Source: CAYQPF01 sp964419225 (GTDB taxonomy: Bacteria; Cloacimonadota; Cloacimonadia; Cloacimonadales; CAYQPF01). Taken from it: a stretch of 37,249 nucleotides of DNA. A program made the position numbers and the translations under genes. Below, in pieces: positions 34,101 to 37,249 of this stretch. How positions within the stretch are numbered: the stretch's first letter is position 1; each line of letters begins with the position of its first letter. The stretch is from positions 1 through 37,249 of the forward strand of contig CAYQPF010000033.1 of NCBI GenBank assembly GCA_964419225.1. Reading direction: 5' to 3'. Under the pieces are notes generated by a model that saw only the letters and a program-made list of their open reading frames with translations, ran no database searches and was not told the DNA's origin.

Positions 34101-36430
34101 ACGGCGTCTCTTTTTCTGATCAAACAATTGGAGCCAATACTACTCTTAGACCTTTGGGAAACTGGGGAACACATGAAACTCCCCCTATTTTATCAACCTT
34201 CGGGAATTTTGTGAATAATGGCAATATCACAATCAATGACCAATGGTATAGTACTGCATATCCGGCATATCTCGCCTTTGATGCTTATGGAAATATGACA
34301 AATAACGGCACCTGGCTCAGCAGTAATGTTTACTTAAAAGGCGAAAATCCCCGTAGCCTTCATCTGAAAAACATTCAGGCCACTGTCATGCTCACTGATA
34401 CTCCCGTTACTTTGACCGGCAATAACAAACTCAGAGATATTGCCGGGAATTCCTCTAATCTGACTATCGCTCCTAATGCCAGTTTAAAATATGAAACCTA
34501 TGTCCCCGACGATATCCATAATTATGGGACAATCTCGATCAAACACACTGTGCAGGATTATATTTATAATGCTATCAGCTACCGTTTATGGTACTACTCA
34601 GGACAACCTTTATATGATGCAACAGATTCTGTAATGGTCAAAACTCACGGATCAACAGCACCTAATTTCCCCTATTCTATCCTTAACTGGTACGAACTCA
34701 ACAGCTATATTCCATCTGTTAATCTTAACTATATCCGTTTTGTTTATCATAATACCAATGATTTCAATAATAACAATGAGAACAATCTCGGCGTTTATTA
34801 TTCCCCGGATAATGGATCTTCCTGGTCCAGATTATCTCCTGATCTTTACACTATTGAAGTTCAGGATACTGTTAATAACTACATTCAAATCGCTAATCTG
34901 CCTTCCAACGGCATCTACGCCCTCTCCTCATATTTGGGTGACTGGGAAGCAAATCCAATGGTCTCGACTACTGCCGGTGCAATTACCTGCCCCAAACCTT
35001 TCATCTCCTGTTCACCTGTCGCAGGCAATGCCCTTTACCACGCCCAGGTATCTCTATCTTCCGATTTCAACCAGACCTACTCCGAAAAGTCTTCCTCAAC
35101 TCCCGGTTTCAGAATGAACACTCTTCCCCTTAATACTACCTTCTACCTGAGAGCTAGAGTCGAAACTCCTTATGGTACCACAACCTGGTCAACTCCAACA
35201 ACATTTACCACCAGAGGTGAACTCGTCCTGTCCTTGCCCGACACCCTCATCTTCAATGAAGATACTCCCTATTCTACTACCTTGATGAATTATATCAACT
35301 TCGCACCTGATGATTCCTTAACTATCTCCGGAACAGGAAGTCCACACCTTAATATCTCTTTCGAGAATAACAATCTCCATATAACACCAGCTTTAAACTG
35401 GAACGGTCTGGAAACCATCAGTCTTGCCGTTAATGACAATATCAATCCCACAAATGCCGGTATCAGAGTCAACCATCGTAAAACAAACAGATTTATTTTC
35501 AATTTCAGCATTCCTGTCAGGGTTCTGCCCATTAATGATCTTCCCGTGGCCTCTAATGTTCAGGTCAGCGGTATTTATCGACTCGGCCATACCTTGACAG
35601 CCACATATACCTTTACCGATGTTGATGGAACAGAACTCAACTCCCTCTGCCAATGGTACAGAGTGATTAACAATGTTAATAATCCGATTCCTGGTGCTAA
35701 TACTATCTCTTATCTGCCTGGCACTTCTGATGTTGGATATCCCTTGCTTTTCTCTGTCATACCCAAAGATAATCTTGGTGCTGAAGGTACAATTATTTAT
35801 AGTTCTCTTACACCTGTTATACAACCATATAATGTACCGGAAGGCTTGTCAGGTGTTCTTGCAGATAATAGTATAACTCTCCAATGGCTACCGCCAGTTC
35901 CTGATCTACAAACACGCAATAATTCCAATAAACTGGTTCAGGAAAACAGAACCTTGATCGGCTTTAAAGTCTATCGCAATTTCATTGCTATCGCTACCCT
36001 TCCCGGAACTCAAACCCAATACACAGATATCAACCTTGCCAATGGCACTTATTCCTACTATGTCACAGCTCTGTTCTCAAATCCTGACGCAGAATCCGGT
36101 CCTAGTAATACTGTAACCCTAACTGGTGTTGCAGAACAAACAGAAACCATCTTTATCACAGAACTCCATACAAATTACCCCAATCCTTTCAATCCTTCAA
36201 CCATGATCAACTTCAGTTTGGAAAAAGCCGGGCAAGTCACACTGGAAATCTTCAATTCTCGTGGACAACTTGTTAAAACTCTCGTTAATTCGAATATGGT
36301 TAAAGGCAAACACCAGATTGAATGGAATGGAAGAGACTACAATAACATGAATTGCTCAAGCGGTATTTATTTATGCCGTTTAACTACTTCCGATAAAGTT
36401 CTCAACCGAAAATTGACTTTAATGAAATAG
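31199..36430 (+). CDS. Giant secreted repeat protein with T9SS-like tail
   Basis: 1743 residues. ATG at 31199 follows GGAGG; a TTG 12 nt earlier is rejected. Residues 1-19 form a signal peptide. To about 1070 the chain is Asn/Thr/Ser-rich beta structure (NNGxI, LNNCxL units, beta-helix-like). Four long repeats are marked by GNW at 289, 511, 749 and 987 (periods 222, 238, 238), each followed by a similar block (GxFxNNGxI...WY...YPxxL). Then come a cadherin/tandem-95-like domain (NEDTPYSTTLMNYINF), an Ig-like domain (ASNVQVSGIYRLGHTLTATY), an FN3 domain (about 1540-1645) and a sorting tail (NYPNPFNPSTMINF ... SSGIYLCRLTTSDKVLNRKLTLMK). Likely a cell-surface adhesin; no catalytic motif seen. Confidence 0.9.
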   Translation: MRKLSLLLFIFLFSFCLNSLTISSTNTGGYWSVPSTWVGEVVPQRADNVVITGAVAVDADLSCNDLTIDNTGILLGTTNYTLEIFGNTINNGSIIENLCLLSLSIHGSFLNNGNCHLNQASVLNSFINNNSFLSNSLNLFNNFTNNDTTTVIYPGQMVFSGHTNHLLINSGTSVLNANITASDSLETITLGSDLTTNSSVFTGNNCVFVPNDHTVNNTNINSVKISTSGSFNNCYFQQSVLNNVNLINCSLSTTTLNSNVLLSGIIPIGYGNTFNSFTIPNGTTIQPFGNWELFYNSPVLTTTGIFTNNGKIDSNNNWYTPNYYTSISLNCLGNVINNDTIIVANADFIANLENNLILNTNSINSYSNFKNIGTTSCVTFHIYGHLENYGLIKDGTISIYEGEVHNFKNTGTINDNVQVIDVGATIVLESDINLNGYSLELAYCTLTQGAYKISQAVIYHGNLVQGIIENSTLNGCYVQQNTTLTGNIVLDYNNTFYDQTIPSGTYLFPIGNWGAYYTPVIVTTYGAFVNQGHIVLNDSWYNSIYPNYLNFINNGSFQNDNYCHFAAITNYGIFKNNGFLYGHNLTAMANFENHDSLTVLNADLKSNLLNTGYLVNSTIHFSGQTNHQINSSAGYMVANLITDSLEIITLNSDLDLNGGSFDFGNCSLNGNTHQILNTNISHSNLNNVAGLNQCSLSNCQLSDITLNNCTLQNTTATAQTILNGMTTIDYGVTFNNVITNQNAILQPIGNWGAYYTPVNLTVTGNFTNNGQIKPNSSWYNSAYPNFLYITTSGNLFQNYGQCWLASSVFNSSFKNYGYYNSSFIKSTNIFENHDSLFANTDSLAQNLTNTGLFNCTNMYLTPGSHHLDLNTGIYYGNIIVDTLSTVILDSNLKLHGGTFNLNNCTLQGNSHSIDSTEVYHTTFNGISNITHSGIWYSNLNNINVSNCTLHYSQVQTQTALHDIIDIDYGVSFSDQTIGANTTLRPLGNWGTHETPPILSTFGNFVNNGNITINDQWYSTAYPAYLAFDAYGNMTNNGTWLSSNVYLKGENPRSLHLKNIQATVMLTDTPVTLTGNNKLRDIAGNSSNLTIAPNASLKYETYVPDDIHNYGTISIKHTVQDYIYNAISYRLWYYSGQPLYDATDSVMVKTHGSTAPNFPYSILNWYELNSYIPSVNLNYIRFVYHNTNDFNNNNENNLGVYYSPDNGSSWSRLSPDLYTIEVQDTVNNYIQIANLPSNGIYALSSYLGDWEANPMVSTTAGAITCPKPFISCSPVAGNALYHAQVSLSSDFNQTYSEKSSSTPGFRMNTLPLNTTFYLRARVETPYGTTTWSTPTTFTTRGELVLSLPDTLIFNEDTPYSTTLMNYINFAPDDSLTISGTGSPHLNISFENNNLHITPALNWNGLETISLAVNDNINPTNAGIRVNHRKTNRFIFNFSIPVRVLPINDLPVASNVQVSGIYRLGHTLTATYTFTDVDGTELNSLCQWYRVINNVNNPIPGANTISYLPGTSDVGYPLLFSVIPKDNLGAEGTIIYSSLTPVIQPYNVPEGLSGVLADNSITLQWLPPVPDLQTRNNSNKLVQENRTLIGFKVYRNFIAIATLPGTQTQYTDINLANGTYSYYVTALFSNPDAESGPSNTVTLTGVAEQTETIFITELHTNYPNPFNPSTMINFSLEKAGQVTLEIFNSRGQLVKTLVNSNMVKGKHQIEWNGRDYNNMNCSSGIYLCRLTTSDKVLNRKLTLMK

Positions 36431-36535
36431 GGACTAGCTTCCAGCATATTTTTCTGGTATCATATGTGCGGTGCTGATACTAGCATTACAATAGTCGTAT
36501 GATACGATCTTAAAAATTGGACTGGCGTCCAGCAT
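36428..36535 (+). repeat. 3' element shared between secreted-protein genes, copy B
   Basis: Begins with the stop codon: TAGGGACTAGCTTCCAGCA, then TCTGGTATCATATGTG, matching copy A at 24740-24684. CGTATGATAC near 36507 can pair with GTATCATATG. A second GGACTGGCGTCCAGCAT closes the element at 36519-36535. Confidence 0.7.
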
Positions 36536-36568
36536 TTGATTTTTATATCTCTAGTTAAAAGGATCTTA

Positions 36569-36606
36569 AAAAAATAGGGTAATTCAAAATTGCCCTATTT
36601 TTTTCT
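36569..36606 (+). terminator. Rho-independent terminator (probably bidirectional)
   Basis: AAATAGGGTAA, loop TTCAAAA, TTGCCCTATTT with one G-U pair, followed by TTTT and preceded by an A tract. It ends the transcript of the giant secreted protein; the symmetric A/T tracts would let it also stop the converging hydrolase transcript. Confidence 0.8.
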
Positions 36607-36643
36607 CCCCATTAATAATTAATAATTTATAATTAATAATTGT

Positions 36644-37249
36644 CTAATAGCTTTGCAAATGCTTCTTCACAAATCCAATACTGTCCACAAATGCCCTTGT
36701 TGCCTCCGGAAATAACGGTGAACAAACAGGATAACAATGGAATAAGCCTTCTCCCACAGTCAAGGTTACATCTACTCCGGCTTCCTTTGCTTTCTCTGCA
36801 AATCTGGTGGAATCACTCAGCAATCTTTCATTCCCGCCTACAAAGATCATCATTGGCGGTAACCCGGATAAATCTCCATAAAGAGGTGAAATTAACGGGT
36901 TTTCCGGATCTTCCAGCCCGCAATAATATTTGGAAAAGACTGTTTCAGAGCCTTTCCAGCAAATTGTGTCCTTTTCGTCATTTGTTTTTTGGGATTCTCC
37001 GGTATTCTTTAAATCTGTCCAGGGTGACATCACAACTACAGAAGAAGGAAGCGGACGACTCACCTGCTTGATAGCCAAAAGTGTGCTGAGAACTAATCCT
37101 GCACCCGCAGAGTCGCCAATAAATGTAATATTCTTAGCTTTAAAACCATTATCCAATAACCATGTATAGGCAGTTAGAGCATCTTCCAAGGCAGCAGGAA
37201 AAGGATTCTCCGGCGCCAAGCGATAATCAAAACATAAAGTTCTGACATT
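36644..37249 (-). CDS. Alpha/beta hydrolase (GDSAG, hormone-sensitive-lipase-like), 5' end outside window
   Basis: The last 202 residues are present; the frame is open to the window edge. DYRLAPENPFPAALED is the classic segment before the nucleophile in this family, followed by FIGDSAGAGL (nucleophile Ser), SPWTDL, and GGNERLLSDS carrying the catalytic acid. GLFHCYP provides the His. The HGGG oxyanion motif would lie upstream, outside the window. It should hydrolyse short-chain carboxylic esters in the cytoplasm. It converges on the giant secreted protein with a terminator between them. The ATG-less start within the window (TTG at 37219) is not the real one, because the conserved DYRLAP lies before it. 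Confidence 0.9.
   Translation of the reverse strand, partial: NVRTLCFDYRLAPENPFPAALEDALTAYTWLLDNGFKAKNITFIGDSAGAGLVLSTLLAIKQVSRPLPSSVVVMSPWTDLKNTGESQKTNDEKDTICWKGSETVFSKYYCGLEDPENPLISPLYGDLSGLPPMMIFVGGNERLLSDSTRFAEKAKEAGVDVTLTVGEGLFHCYPVCSPLFPEATRAFVDSIGFVKKHLQSY

Overview
The window looks like chromosome from an anaerobic, AT-rich Gram-negative bacterium, most likely of the Cloacimonadota (WWE1) or a close FCB-type lineage. This is inferred from four large secreted proteins, three of which end in a FlgD-like/type IX secretion-style tail (consensus NPFNPST...GxY..R), from strong AGGAGG-type ribosome sites, and from an iron(II) uptake operon. No rRNA, tRNA, CRISPR array or intact transposase was seen.

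Layout. (1) 1-965: 5' part of a secreted protein on the minus strand with a good promoter. (2) 1104-10156, minus strand: a tight six-gene run with overlaps or gaps of 2-10 nt: a TPR/barrel-like exported protein, a Gx-type membrane protein, a class A penicillin-binding protein, a membrane GT2 glycosyltransferase and two paralogous TPR-histidine kinases. The last kinase has Lys where the phosphorylated His should be. (3) 10351-14018, plus strand: an MrfA-type DEAD/DEAH helicase carrying an HNH nuclease insertion, overlapping by 4 nt an MrfB-type DEDDh exonuclease; the promoter implies a leaderless mRNA. (4) 14280-17278: a palindromic Fur-type operator, a Fur-family repressor, FeoB, and a small FeoA-like protein with an added cysteine motif. 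(5) 17279-19555: repeat-rich intergenic DNA around two small orphan exported proteins. (6) 19556-21637: a hybrid histidine kinase whose N-terminal receiver has Glu in place of the phospho-acceptor Asp. (7) 21718-27519, minus strand: two regulator-plus-secreted-protein pairs: ECF-like sigma factor with a beta-helix protein, and TrmB-family regulator with a secreted repeat protein. (8) 27547-31198: repeat-rich DNA with two orphan exported proteins. (9) 31199-36430: a 1743-residue secreted protein with four long repeats. (10) 36644-37249: 3' part of an alpha/beta-hydrolase gene.

How the parts may work together. The minus-strand envelope operon pairs peptidoglycan synthesis and glycosyl transfer with a signalling pair in which one partner seems unable to autophosphorylate. 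The mrfAB-like pair is a DNA repair (possibly defence) unit. The fur-feoB-feoA cluster is a self-regulated ferrous iron importer. The secreted proteins share a tail and, in two cases, a conserved element starting at the stop codon. Intergenic DNA carries several dispersed repeat families: 9-nt GTCCATNNN units, REP-like hairpins and paired boxes.
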